A stretch of 64,000 nt of DNA, from the NCBI GenBank assembly GCA_003415625.1, contig PYIU01000007.1:992001-1056000 (forward strand), in the 5' to 3' direction. Made by a program: the position numbers and the translations under genes. Every line of letters begins with the position of its first letter. Positions within the stretch are counted from its first letter, which is position 1. Source of the DNA: Aquanectria penicillioides. Taxonomy: Eukaryota > Ascomycota > Sordariomycetes > Hypocreales > Nectriaceae. A model generated the notes under the pieces. That model saw only the letters and a list, made by a program, of their open reading frames with translations. It did no database searches and had not been told where the DNA came from. This document shows, one piece after another, positions 32,978-45,579 of the stretch.

Positions 32978-35466
32978 GGTGAGCAGCTGGCGCAAGGTCT
33001 CAGTGCAGGTTACGACGAGCAGAATGAGACGGAGAAGGAGAAGGAGAACGGAACTTGGGTGCGAAAATAACCCGAGTCCCCGCAAAATAAGAATTAAAGA
33101 AGGGTCTGCAGAAGAACTACAACTTGTTGGTGTAAGCTTGGGGGCCCTTGGGTTTATACTCCAGATGGGGGGCTTGATACCCTTGTCCAACCAGAGTGGA
33201 AGGGGGGGATATATATTGCATGGCAGGATGCGTATGTGCCTCGCCAAGGGAGACCTGCAGGAAAGTCATCTGGCTCACGCTCTCCAAGGTGCAATGCGCA
33301 ACTCCCAGGCACCTAAGTTTTAGCACCTTGCAACCATCATCGTCAGATATGCGACGGCGCAGTAGCAGGGCTCTAGTGATCGGGATGCCACTGGAAAGTG
33401 GGTCGCGGCTCGCACTCGCCTAAATTACCAAAAGCAGGTGACTCGGTGGGGACGGAGAAGGTTTTTTGGAACTGGATCAATGCTGCTGCTGCTGCTGCTG
33501 CTGCTCCAGCGATGCTGCCGCTGGTGCTGGGCTCACCGTAGTGGCTGTGCTTCAGTGACGTGCCCCTGGGGGAGGCGATGCCTATCTACAGGGCTGACAG
33601 GGATGGGCGACGGTCGAGTGAGTGTCTTGTGTTTATTCGGACTGTTCAAATTTAGCTCCATGCTAGTTATCCAAACTGTGCAGCGCAGAAAGGACCAACA
33701 AAAAGTTGCACTCTCGTGGGTAATCTGCAAAGGGCAATCTGCCAACACGGTGTTCCATGGCTATGTACATCTGGTCAAGATTCGTTCGGCTCGAATTTCA
33801 ACAATATGCGCCAGAGGGTCAACACGCTCAAGAGAAATCTGAAGAACGCATCCCCCCACAAAAGAACTAGGGATGCTCGTGCGACTATCCGGCAAGTGAT
33901 GATTCATTCATGGGCTTAGGGGCAATATTCGTTCTCTGGCTGAAGTGAACACTCCATGCGCCGTAGAGCATTGAGATTGAGCCCCCAGCCCTCAGGGCAT
34001 TCGGCACAGTACGGGCGCCCATTGAAACGGTCCGAAGCTCTCCAATCTACTGGCACGCACTGTGGGGCTCCGAGTGCGAGTGCGAAAGCTCTCAGCCAGC
34101 CGTAGGCTTCCATTTAGGCTTTTAGTGGGTATGGGGACGGGAAGGAGGGAGGACCCCGAGTACCCAAGGGGCTGTTCCACACTGTTGTTGGTCCATTCAT
34201 GTTTCTTCGACAACACCACACCACGCTATTCACAGAGCCGAGACCGTAAAACCCTGGAGGGTCCGTTAAAAGGGTCAAATTGGACGCGTTCCCACGCCAG
34301 CGGGTGCCCGGCTGTCGTCGAGGCCCGATTTGGTTGTCGGCACTATCCCAACTGGTCTTGGGTGAACGTCATCTCGCACGAGTCGATGACGACGTCGACT
34401 TGGGCCATTAATCACACCGTTTCCCAGATCGGCCGCGGATTCATCCGAGATTTCTCTGCATGTTTCACAGCCTTGTTGTTATATTTTCTTTTGCTCATGC
34501 CTCAACCTTCGTCAACATCGCTGTCATTATTTTCGTACTGGTGTAGAAACCCAATTACGACGCCCCGCTAGGCATCGGATCCTATTCGAATCGATTGCCT
34601 TATTGGGCTGGACGCTAGTGCAGCTCTCTGCCACTAGGGTCATCTGCTTAGAACACTGTGCCTTCACCTCCCTCCACCTCCACCATCAATCACGCTGACC
34701 AGCCAGACGCGTAGTTGACGCATACCGTCATCAATTGTCGTGCCATCTACCCAGTACTTCAGCCCACACATCACAGACCGCACCAAGAAGAAGGATGCTG
34801 CCTTGGGCAACGAAATTTGCCCAATGATGGCGGCGTTTGTGACACACTCTGAAGCAGTGCTACCATCCTCACCGACCAGTCTAATTTCTGCGAGGCAACT
34901 ACCCCCTCAACCAACGAGATGCGAGCGAGGCCCTTCAACTGGTCCATCGGCTCACGTATCCGAGGCGCCTCGCGTGCACTTTGCTTGCCGCCACTCCGTC
35001 TTATATCGGGAAAACTTTTCGAGTTTGGCGCAGATCGCATAGCTTTTAGGCTGAATCCCACAACCTCGTTCTCCAAGCGAAAGCGCTGCATGTCGTTACC
35101 AGCTACAGTGGGGAGTGCAGTTCTGATCACCCTCATTTCGACCTCTCAGCAGATATCGTGTAAGCGTGGGGTAACATCCCGCACATACCAAACCCCGAAG
35201 ACCTGGTCGAGTCATATGTTTCTTGGATAAATTCAGTGACGGACACATATCTCACTACTGCAAAACTTAATGCCATGGCCAATCACCAATCTACCAAAAC
35301 GGCAGCCGTTTCTCTCTTGAATTCTAAGCGAAATTTCATGTTGTATTGATTTGGTCCGCAGAAAGACCGTTTATCGAGCAAGCAAGTGTGCCAAAGGTTC
35401 GATCAGTTCCTCCCCTAGTCCAAAAAATGCACCTTTAAGTCATCTTTTATCCTAATCTCCCGTCGT
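32978..35466. other. Long non-coding stretch
   Basis: About 2.5 kb with only short open frames on both strands and no family similarity that I can see. It includes the RTA1-like promoter and a CTG trinucleotide run. Confidence 0.4.
33481..33505. repeat. (TGC)n trinucleotide microsatellite
   Basis: Eight uninterrupted TGC units lie in apparently non-coding DNA, followed by imperfect units (GATGCTGCCGCTGG). Confidence 0.85.
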
Positions 35467-36569
35467 TTAAGATGAGATGCCCTCCTCCTTCTCGATTTGC
35501 TCCTTGCTGGGGGACCATTTATCCTGGAGGCTCTTATCCAGGCTGTTCTCGTATACGCTCGTCTCCCACCACTCACCCCAACTAGTCAAGAAGATGCGGT
35601 TCGGATCCTCAGGGATGTCACTTCGCGTGAGTGCGCGAAGAACGCTTTGGGCTCCTAAATAAAGAAAATTCAGCGTCTTGTTCAAATAAAAATCCACAAG
35701 TTTGTGTTTACCCTCTGGGATCGACTTTGCGTCGGGCAGGTTGTCTGGGATCACGAAGCCGCTACCCCGCCCCAGTCCTGTGCCGGGAATCAAACCAGGC
35801 GATACAGCGACCACGTCGTTCGTGCCAGCAAGCTGACGGCGCCACCAGTGCGTTGAGAGAAACTGCACAAACTTGGTCTCGGGGTACAGGGCCATGCCAG
35901 TTGCACCTGATCCGTCCTTCAGGTCCTTATCGAGAACGCCTGTAGCACATTAGTTGGCGTGGTCGTGAAGCGGTCTGTGAATGAGTGCAACTGACTTGTG
36001 TCGGGTACATTCCGGATCGCACCAGAGGACACAACGACAATTCTAGATTTGGATTCGACCAGCTTTTCTCTCAGAAGATGAATCAGGTAATGTTGGGCTA
36101 CGTTATGTTAGCTACTGGGTGTGTGATGCGGGATCAGGGCCGCGCAGCTTACATAGATGGTTCACGATGTACTGGTCACACCACTTCGATCCATGGTTTC
36201 CAGGCTTTTCTGCGCTGATGGTGGCTGCCGCATTCAAAAGCAAATAGTCAATCTTGTCATTACCCAGCTTAGCCAATGTTGTTTCGGCGAATGACTTGAC
36301 ACCCTTAAGATCGACTAGATCTAAGGGGAGAACAGTCACACTGTTGGCTGCCCGGTCGTATTGGACCCGGTCAAGTGCGGTCTGTGTGGCTGAAGTATTT
36401 CTGGCACCTAGGATGAGCCTGTATGGCTGGGTTTGTTCGAGGAGCTGCTTTGCGGCTTCCAGTCCCTAGTCCGCCGCCCATTAGTCAGATGTCGTGACGC
36501 AGAGGCTTCTATGCTTACGATGCCGGAAGTGAGGCCGGTAGCAACCACTGTCTTCGCGAGAGTTGCCAT
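35467..36569 (-). CDS. Short-chain dehydrogenase/reductase
   Basis: An SDR-family NAD(P)-dependent oxidoreductase from several exons. From the start at 36569: MATLAKTVVATGLTSGI opens the Rossmann fold, followed across an intron by AAKQLLEQTQPYRLILGARN. DLVDLKGVKSF and YLLLNAAAT form the nucleotide-binding core. KSRIVVVSSGAIRN is the Ser strand, and MALYPETKFVQF supplies the catalytic Tyr-x3-Lys. VSPGLIPGTGLGRG follows the active site. The C-terminal exon ends EKEEGISS. The glycine motif (TGLTSGIG) is intact across the splice. It resembles the retinol-dehydrogenase/WWOX-like SDR group; the substrate is unknown. Confidence 0.85.
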
Positions 36570-37276
36570 ATTGAATTGGTCGGTGAGATGTGGTTGATTT
36601 CGCGATTGAAGCGTTCCGCTGTCTCGTCAGTGAAAATGGATTTGCAGCTAGCTTATGAAGCTGTTATTTTGCGGGGTTAGCGGACATAAACAGGTGCGGA
36701 CACGGATGTTAGATGTTAGTGCGGTGCGGGAGTAGGAGAATCTAAAGGCAGACGTAAGAGATTGGCACCTGTGCTGATGTAATCAGGAATTAATTAATAA
36801 TGCGCGTTTGATTGTCTTGGGGCATGTCAAATAGGTTTGCTGACTGTTCCGCACTGCGGACTTTGGGGCTTTGGCTGTCGAGTGCTCGCCCTGAGGTTGC
36901 TGTGCGGAGTAGTCCACTATGAATCGACTTCTTCCTCACCGGGCGGTCGGTCGAGCACCAATTGGCGGCTCCTCCTGCTCCCAGTCGTCTCCGCAAAATT
37001 AAATACGAAAAATACTCAAGTTCAAAGTGATAATATTTAGCGTAAATGAAACATGAATCATTGATCTTGCGAGAACCCAGAGCGCTCCCCAGGACTTCCT
37101 TCTATAAGCGCATCCCATCAGTAAGTGCGGTTACAGCCAATGACCCAAGACTCTCACACGAAATGGAGGCCTCGGGTTTCTCTACACCTCGTGTGTTACA
37201 AATTTTTTTGCATCCCCTTTATAGTCCCGAATATTTCTCATCCATGATTTCCGAGAGCAATCAGGGATCCCTCACC
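36570..37276. other. Intergenic region
   Basis: About 700 bp, holding the SDR promoter and the 3' flank of the next gene. No supported gene. Confidence 0.35.
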
Positions 37277-38784
37277 CTATGCCTTGATCCACTCAAACTT
37301 GCGGAATGGCGGGTTCCACAGAGAATCTTCGTCGTCCGGATCGAACCCCGCCAGGTCGCTGTCAACTTTCTCATCGACCCCTTCGACAACCTTAAGCAGT
37401 GGCAGCCGCTCCTCCTTCTTTTCCAAAAATTCCGCCATGTGTCCGTCAACATCCGGGTTTACGCCCTTTTCGTATCCGTAGACGCAAAGGTACTCGAGGC
37501 TTGGGGGCAGCGCATCAATCATCCGAAAGGGGGCTTCGTTTTCAAGCTTTCGGTTCCCGGTCCTAGAAACGCCTTGATGCCAATCATGAGATGAGTCAAG
37601 GCCTTGAAGTCGTCGAAGGAGCCAATGGTTGCGCCGTAGTCATATTTGCGGTCGGTAGGCGGGTCTGACGGGGCTGAAGCAGTCGTCTCGCACTCCAATC
37701 TTCGCGCAACACGATCCAAGGAACTCGGTCTACCACCAAGAGTTCCATCCGACTCACGTTCATTAGAACCATCGTTATTTGGGCCCCCAAGATCACTACT
37801 ATCAACGTCAATGTGCAACTTCTTCAGAGTCTCTCTATGCCGAGACAGATGCTTCCCCACGACGCCTGGGCAGAACTGAGGATGGCCTCCATCAATAAAA
37901 TTCAAGCCACCAAGGGACAAGGTGAACTCTTCCAACTTTTCAGGGATTGCCAAGATCTTGGAAATTGATTTGCTAGGGATATCTCCATGAGTGATTTGGA
38001 TCTTCTTGATGGTGGAACAACGAGGAGGAACGGCTTGGTAGTTGCTCTCCCAGTCGGCGATTCCTTCTGCTACCACCGACTCCAGCACGGGTAGTCGACA
38101 GATGTAGTTGAAGTATTTTCTGTAGTTGAGTAGCGCGTAATCTCTCTCGTCGGTCGCGCCCGTCAACCCTGCGATGAGCTCGACATGCTTGGCCTTTTGC
38201 AATCCAGGCTGAGGAATCTTGTTTTTCGAGGCGAGCATCACGTACAGCCCAAGAGGTGATGCCCACCACCCCATGCTTCCCAAATGCAAGGTCGTGATGT
38301 TCTTGCATATAGAGAGCAGCATCGCCGTAGCCGTTGTCGCGAAATCTCGCTCTCCTGCTTGAGGCTTCCTCATCCCATAGAGCGTCCTAGAGGGAGGGCC
38401 GCCGTTAATACTGTCCCTCTTCAACCTCAACGACTCCAACATGAGCTCAGTTACTTCTTCATCAAGGCCCATGCCACGTGCGTAGTCCTCCATTTTATCA
38501 TGCAGGGCTTCATCAACCTCTCGAAACGGAACCTCTCTAGTTTCGTCTCTAAAAGAAAATATCCCCATACTAAACGGCCATGCGTTTGCGTCGACAGCAA
38601 ACTCGACAACGGATTCGGCCAAGGCTGGGTTCTCCATGTAAGCGGCAATTAGAGGGTACAAAGAGTCGATATCGCCCTGCGACAAGACTCGGATGCGTTT
38701 GAATGAGAGATCATTGTCTGTTCGAGATCTCTTTGCCAGAGGTGCGGCATCATCTGGGTCAGGCATGGAATGCGTCGCCATCAT
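37277..38784 (-). pseudogene. Hypothetical leucine-rich/F-box-like protein, probably frameshifted near its 3' end
   Basis: A long frame from 38784 encodes 421 residues. The C-terminal coding sense clearly moves into another frame: ...GIKAFLG in the first frame, then APFRMIDALPPSLEYLCVYGYEKG in the second, ending at 37277. The switch lies around 37550-37570, in the GGACCGGGAACC stretch; one missing base would explain it, and no plausible intron is visible. The N-terminal half has acidic and hydrophobic stretches with a leucine-rich character (ITTLHLGSMGWW, LEEFTLSLGGLNF, LKKLHIDVDSSDLGG), as in fungal F-box/LRR-like proteins, though I see no F-box. It could be a sequencing error, a real broken allele, or a functional protein with a shortened end. 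Function unknown. Confidence 0.55.
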
Positions 38785-39685
38785 GTCGACGTCTATTCAA
38801 TTGCCGCAATGAAGAATATGGTTTCTTTTGGCTCGGTGAGATTTTGTAACTTTGACAGAAAAATCAGGCAAAATGGCTGAAACGGTGCACTCGAGGCCAC
38901 AACTTATAACTCTTCCGCCAGAGTCCATGTCTGCCTGAGCCCCAATGGTTGCAAGGATCAGTTTGCAGTAACGGTTGTGCTGCGCCGCCGTGAATTGTTG
39001 GTTGAGCAAATCCTCCTGTTTTGCTAGTTCATCTATGGTGCAGGCACCAACTTCAGCACGCTGCCGAGATTAAGATCAGAATGCTCTCGTCAGGTGGTTT
39101 GATCAAAATGGCATCCGATAATTGCCTGAAATGTCCGAGTTACTGTTACGCTTTGCGGTAATCCGAGGCGCAGTTGACGTCAACTAACGGCGGATGCGTG
39201 GCTCTTGTAGAGGCGCGGGCACCCATGCAACAACGCTTAGATGCCCCACAACGGTGCGTCTGCCAACACCGCTCTATTTCCGGCATGGTTTTTATTGATT
39301 GCTGCAATCCATCCAACTCCCAAACCTCGCAGCAAGAGTTTACTAAAACTCTTCAAGATCTGGGGAGCCTGGCGAAGCCAGACAACTCGGAAGTTAGAAG
39401 CAGCAGGCAACCTCCATCAGGAGAAAAGCGGTGACAACCGTGATCATTAGAACACATTCACTAGCCAGTAAGCGGCGACACAGTGGAAGCTTGGATTCAG
39501 GCACCAAGTGGGTAATTTGCTGATTACCCACAGTTCGACTGTGAGCGTATTCTGAAACTCGATTCCTTCGAAACTTCACCATTGGAGACCAACAACAGCA
39601 TCCGCCAAACATTCTATATTCATTTCTTGGCCCATCCCTTGAGTGGTCTTAAATTCCGGGCATTCGCACGTAATCTACAATAAAA
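38785..39685. other. Intergenic region
   Basis: About 900 bp between two minus-strand genes. Short frames only; nothing recognised. Confidence 0.35.
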
Positions 39686-41636
39686 TTAGGCAGTCTCAAC
39701 CTGGGCAGTCTCCTCCTCCTCAACCGCACCCTTCAGGCCGCCAGTGCGTCTCGCCTGCTCAACCTTCTGCTCGAATGTAGCTCCACTCGAGGTGCTGCGC
39801 CAGGCGGGAACGTTTCCATCGAATAGAGCATCAACTTCCTCGAGCGTCTTCTTCGAGGTCTCGGGGTACATGAAGAATGCGTGGAAGGTCATGGCAACGC
39901 AGAAACTAGGGTTAGGTTAGCATCGAGAGCATCGTGAGGTGGAGCGCTAGCACCGCCAGGAGATGGTGAGACTTACGTTCCGAAAATCATGTAGGACTTC
40001 CACTGAATGTTGGTGAAACTAGGGGGGACAAAGAAGGCGAGGGCCAGGTTGAAGCTATCCGGTCATGTCAGCGTCAAGGCCAAGAAAGCCATGGTAGAGA
40101 GGCACTTACATCCAGTTACCTGCAGCAGCAAGACCGACACCCTTGGCACGGTACTTGAGAGGGAAGACTTCACTGGCGTAGATCCAGGCAACTGGTGCCC
40201 ATGTCAGACCGTAAACGCCGACGAAGATGTAAGCCAAAGCGATAACGCCCTTGGCTGGAGCACCAGAGATGGACCACTTCAGGATCTCATTGCCTGCATG
40301 GGATGTCAGTAATTTGAGGTCCAAGTAGTTTAGGCTCAGACTCACCATCTACGCTGTCCACGTGGTGTCCATACGAGGCCATGACGGCGCCAGAAGCGAA
40401 GTGAAGAACAGCGCAGACCGCGGCACCGCCAATGAGGAGCCAGCGACGGCCGAGACGATCAATGAAGGGCAAAACTCCGCCAGTGGTGACGAGGAAAATG
40501 ACGTATTGGATGATGGAAGATGTGAGGGCAACATTTCCGGACTAGAGCATCGCAGGTGTTAGCCGCCGTAGTTTTGCAATCACACTAGACAGTAATTTCT
40601 TCATCTTACCATTCCTGCCATGTTGAAGATGTAGACCAGGTAGTAAAGCATGACGTTTCCGCCCCTGGTTTGGGATCAGCACGTGGCTCTGACGAGAACA
40701 GACAAGCGGGTGCAAACTTACAACAACTGCTGCCAGATCTGAACGCTGACACCAACCATAGTGCGCTTCCAAACTCCAGGAGCAAAGAGACCCAGGTATC
40801 CAATGTCCTTGGACTCGGTGGCAATGCGCACGGCCTCTCGAACTTCTTCCATCTCAGCGATAACGATGGGGCTGTCAAGGTCACCGCCGGCATGGAGGTG
40901 CGCAAGGTTGAAGTGAGCCTCCTCCCAGCGGTCGTGCGATGCAAGCCATCTAGGAGACTCGGGGAAGAAGAAAAGGCCGACAAATAGGACAAGTCCAGGA
41001 ACGGCTTGGATGCCCCACGCGATGCGGAATGCAGAAGGGCCATCAATGCCCATTGAGCAGCCGTAGGAGATCAGGTACATGATCAAGATGCCTTGTACTG
41101 TTAGTCACGGTTATTTTTCTGAGGGAAATCCACTGCTCACCCCATTCAATTGACCATTGCTGGATACCGACGACACGACCGCGGATTTCAGAGGGAGCCA
41201 GCTCCGCAAGGTAGACGAGCACCTGGGAACTGGTGATGCCGACCGCAAGACCGCTGACGATACGGCCTGCGATAAGGTGGCCGACGTTTTGGGCGGAGCA
41301 TTGGACCACGGCACCGACGATCCAGATGCCGCAGGCAATCATGAGGGCGCGACGACGACCAAGGCGGTCGGCGAGGATTCCAGCGGCCAGAGCGCCAATG
41401 AAGGATCCGGCCGACATGGAGGCGGTAATTCCGCCCTGCTCAGTCGACCCAGGATGATCAAAGTACTCGAGGTACTGATCCGATCCGATCCAGGCGCTCA
41501 TGGAACTAATGTCGAAGCCGAAAAGCATGCCGCCGATGGTGCCAAGGGCGGCAAGTCCTACGTGAGCATGTTAGATGATTGGACAGCCGCCATGTGAGGA
41601 TTGTTTCATACCGTAAATGTTCCAAATTCGATACAT
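39686..41636 (-). CDS. MFS sugar transporter
   Basis: A hexose-type transporter (sugar porter family, PF00083), minus strand, with about seven introns. The start at 41636 gives MYRIWNIY, then after a short intron GLAALGTIGGMLFGFDISS. The family signatures are all present: AGILADRLGRRRA (loop 2-3), AGRIVSGLAVGITSSQVLVYLAELAP, FFFPESPRWLASHDR (PESPR), VSVQIWQQLLGGNVMLYY (QQ and N motifs across an intron), LPFIDRLGRRWLL and WIYASEVFPLKYRAKG (PETS-like region). The tail FMYPETSKKTLEEVDALF and the Glu-rich end are cytosolic. It would import a monosaccharide; the substrate and affinity cannot be read from the sequence. Confidence 0.92.
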
Positions 41637-44582
41637 GGCGAAGGGAGGAATGTCGCTCTCTGCGCCGGTTGTAGGATTGTGTCAATGAAAGAGGAGATTT
41701 GATGCTGAGCGGACCGAAAACTCCAAACTCTCGTCGTGATGCCTCGATCTTTATAAAGATGTAAACGCCTCGCAGACGCCAACAAGGATCAATCGGCCTG
41801 GATTGGACGTGGAGCAGTCGTAGAAGCGCACGTATCGTGTGGCAGCTTTCAATGGGGCCTCGAGCTCAAATCAACGTCATCCAGAAGTCGTCTCGCGAGC
41901 CTGGGGCACCGCAATGGGGGAAGATGGGGCCCCGGGATTGCCCACGTTGACTACTTGGCTAAGATAGTGGCCGCCTCTCGGCTGGTGTAGGCATGGCGTG
42001 TCGAGCCTCATGATCCATGAGCCTAAGCAAGCTGGCAGCCGGTACGGTGCTATCTAACTCCACCGTGGATTAGATCCCCGCCTCGGACTTTACCCGGTAA
42101 GCTTGCGAGGATCCCTTGGAGATCTGCCTCTCATTGTGTTGTCACTTCTTTTCCCGCGGCCCCTCGTCTCAGAGCCTAATGCGTAGGGACAAGAGAATGC
42201 AAAAATAATAATAATAATAATAAGGCCAAGTGTTGTTGGTTCGTGGTCAGTGATAGGACGCGGGCGTTCATTGAAGCCCAATGCATGGGTTACATGGCGT
42301 ATCCCGTCAGACCATGAGGTGGCTTGAGGCTCAAATCACCAATGCGCTGGGAGAAGGGGGACACGAACATTTCCGAAAATGATATCACAGTCGTAGCCCG
42401 CAGCGCAGTGAGCGAGCACCTCCTGGTTTCATGCAGTGTCACCCTACCATCGTCACGGCCATGTGTGCGGATGTACTGTACGATGTTAGAGCCGCCAGTG
42501 CCGTGTGCCGGGAGCCGGAACGCCTCCTTACCACCGAAACAGCCACAATGACCCGACTCTCTGGTCGCAGAAGAGCCTCGGAGACGGTCGAGTCTGCCAG
42601 CGGCCGTTCATTATTGGAGCGCATCAGCGAGTTCTCGGGGCTCTGATCGCCCAACGGAGTGTCCACCCAGCAGCCACTATCACCATGGGTGTTGCGGCTC
42701 CGGCTCCACTCGGCCATCTACGCATGTCCTTGTTCGCCCGTGGAATTCGGTGCTTCAAACGAGAGAGCGTTCAGGCCATGCAGCATTGATTGTGGACAGG
42801 ATCGAGGGAATTTCATCCCAGCAATGGAGAGACCATCACGCCCTGGAACGTCTCTTGCACAGCCCGTCCGTATCCTTCATTGGGTCGCACGTCGGCCGCC
42901 ATGTGTCACCACAGTGGCAGACTGCACCAGTCGCATGTTTGCTGTGGGGAAAGGGCCGAAAATTTCGCCTAGTCTCTGGTTCCCCGTGGTGCCCCGGGAG
43001 GGCATCTTGGAGCTGTTTATGTTCTGCCTAGCTTAAAGGCAGATTTTCTGGAGGCCCGTGGGGATAATCTGACTCTTTGCAAGCTGGCATGACACGAGAA
43101 CGCGGGAGTTTTAGGCCCACCAACACACCAATCCGACGTCTGCAGGTCTCGCTATCATGTCTTATCAAGATCAGAGACCCGTTCGCGGTCCGCTACATGA
43201 AAATGCAATGCAGCCAAGCCCACCACCGCACCTTACCTTGCTTCTAGAACTTGGCTTTGGTGATCGGCCTCGGGTTGCCCCTCTCGGTCTGCCATCCCAG
43301 TCGAGAGTGCGCCATGAGTCGCCACCTCGGCCGTCTGTCGTCACCATGTTAATATTCCGTCATATACATACAAAACAGGAATCCATGCCCACCTACGTAT
43401 TGCCAAATTCATCTATTGCAAGGTCAAGGTCGGTAATCGGTCGTCGTTTGACTAAACGGTTGGGTGTCCCACGTGTGGTCTGCCGTTTTCAGCCTCATGT
43501 GCAACATCTGCTGGTGCCGACGAGAGTTTCGGGACTTTTCCTGCGATGCGGCCCTATCAAATCGTTGCGGCGAATATCCTGGTGCTGCGCCGTATGAGAT
43601 TCCACGATTTCACGTTACATTCCGCCGATGCCTAAATAGGAAGAAAAGGGGTGACCAGGTTGTTGAATCAGTTACCCTACACTATCTCTTCTTCCCGGAT
43701 TTTTACTCTGGGCTATTGTTCTGCGGCCATTAATTTATGATCTTCCAGTAGAACCTATAGGCGCGCATGAAGTTTTAATTTTACCCTTTGTTCAGGGATG
43801 TGGAAGGATTCGACGGCATGTTCGCAACAACTTCCAAGAGCATTGACTGTATTTTAGGCTGTATGGAGATCTGACTGAGAAGTGAGGCGCATAGTGAGAA
43901 TCAAACGTGCAAATCAAAGGGGACAAAGACAAGGGTGAAACATCTGCATCACCCCCATTACCGGTTGTTCTGTTACATTGAAGCAAAATGCGCGAGTCAC
44001 GAGGCACATTTGGCTTTAAACCATCAGGTGGCTGATATCCCTGATTTTCTTAGTCAAAACAGTCAACATTATTCCAGTCGCATTCTATCACTTCATCTTT
44101 GTATTTGTCCCTATGTAATGATCTCTTTTCAACGTATGCCGCATTTGTTACCCTGAGTGTATACTCCTTTTGGTGTTCCAACAAGATATATGCACAGTTG
44201 TGGTTCCTGGTGGGGCAGCATGGATCAGACTACTATTGCGTTCAGCTACGCGGCTCTTGACGTACAATTCACAGGCACGAGTACAATCACACAGAGAAGT
44301 AAATTTTTGAGTGAAACGAGCATGATTCATAAATAGCCCTCTAATAATCCGAGCTAGGATCTTTTGGCTGCAGTCAAGTTTATACAAGAAGAGAAAGCGA
44401 CACCCAGTTGGAAGTCCGTTGAAGAGGGCTATCTGATTGCACTGGAATCATGCATCCACCCAGATCTATTGATGAATCGAGGCAGGTCCGGCTACCTTGA
44501 TTCATTGTACTAGCTCTGTGGGGATCCGTGATGGACCAGCGCTACCAGATAGTGCCCGTTTCAATTCATATTCTATTCGCGC
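41637..44582. other. Long non-coding stretch
   Basis: About 2.9 kb. Overlapping short frames (for example near 42.4-43.0 and 43.2-43.7 kb) lack motifs and splice into nothing convincing. A small cysteine-containing frame on the minus strand near 44.15-44.39 kb is too weak to call. It includes the sugar transporter promoter. Confidence 0.4.
42203..42223. repeat. (ATA)n trinucleotide microsatellite
   Basis: About seven ATA units lie in non-coding DNA upstream of the sugar transporter. Confidence 0.85.
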
Positions 44583-45579
44583 TTAGAAGTTGGAGGCAGC
44601 AGTGTACTGAGCATCGGCAGTGGTACCGACGTTGCTGACGGTGATAGTCTTGCCAGTGGTGCTGGTAACTCGGATGGACATGGTGTCAGCGCCGAAACCG
44701 CTGGAGTTCTCGAAGAAGTTGTAGTCCTTGCGGGTGGTGGTCTGCCAGGTGCTGCCACCGTCGGTGCTGACCTCGAGGCTCTCGACAGGCACGTTGTGGT
44801 TGACAACCTGCATGGAGAACCAGTACTTGGAAGTACCGGTCTTGTTGTGGAGGATGAGAGGAGAGGTGATGCCGCACTCGACGAACTTGTACGAGGTGCT
44901 GACAATACCGTCGGTGCCGCCTACAGCAGTGAAGGCATCGGGGAAGAGATCGAGGTGACCCTGGGCGCACTCAGGGCACTGATCAACGATCTAAGGCTCT
45001 CGTGTTAGTTTCCCATCCCTGACATCGATAGTTTACAAAAGCTCTTACCATGGCCTTAATAGTGCCGCTGGGGCCAGTGACCTCAATGCAGGCACCGCAC
45101 TTCTCGGCATTGTTCCACACGGCTCCAGAGTAGGCAGTGCCGTAGATGTCGGAGGGAAGAGTGTAGGTGGTGAACATGCAGTTTCCGCCGGAGAGGTTAC
45201 CGCCGTAGAAAGTTGAGGAGCCACTGTAGCTCGTGGTGCCAAGGGCCTCGGAGGAGGAGGATGTGGAATCGGCGGTGCTGGCAGCAGTAGAGCTAGCAGC
45301 GACGGCGGCGCTTGAGCTGGAGCTGGATGAGGAAGCAACCACGGCAGTGGACAGAGTCGTCTTGGGGGCGGAGACGGAGATGACGGTAGTCGACTGCTCC
45401 TCAGCGGCAGAGTCGTCGCTGGCGACGGAGGTGGCGCTGGAGAGAGGGAGGATGGTGGTGCTAACAACAGCCTGGGCAGTGGTCATGGTGGTGGCAACGG
45501 CGGCCGTGGAGGTGCGGGCCTTGCAGGCTCGGCCCATGACGGCCGGGACGGCGATGAGAGCAGGGATGAGGAACTTCAT
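44583..45579 (-). CDS. Secreted expansin-like protein (double-psi beta-barrel)
   Basis: A 312-residue secreted protein, exons 45579-45049 and 44990-44583. A signal peptide (MKFLIPALIAVPAVMG) precedes a Ser/Thr/Ala-rich linker (about 25-115), then an RlpA/expansin-like domain: STFYGGNLSGGNCMFTTYTLP, GTAYSGAVWNNAEKCGACIEV, and IVDQCPECAQGHLDLFPDAF with the conserved DQCP and H-x-DL residues. The C-terminal ~100 residues look like the expansin CBM63-type beta-sandwich (YWFSMQVVNHNVPVESLEVS). Fungal expansin-like proteins loosen or bind cell-wall polysaccharide without hydrolysis. The linker is probably O-glycosylated. Confidence 0.9.

Noticed and set aside
34062..35230. Open frames of 100-170 codons in both directions
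   Set aside because: Composition and lack of motifs suggest chance frames in the long gap between the RTA1-like and SDR genes.
42324..43733. Chain of short plus-strand frames, including one starting MSYQDQRPVRGP
   Set aside because: No conserved motif, and no splice pattern gives a coherent protein.
44148..44387. Possible small cysteine-containing secreted protein on the minus strand
   Set aside because: No signal peptide could be found by splicing upstream, and the cysteine spacing is not repeated; too weak to call.
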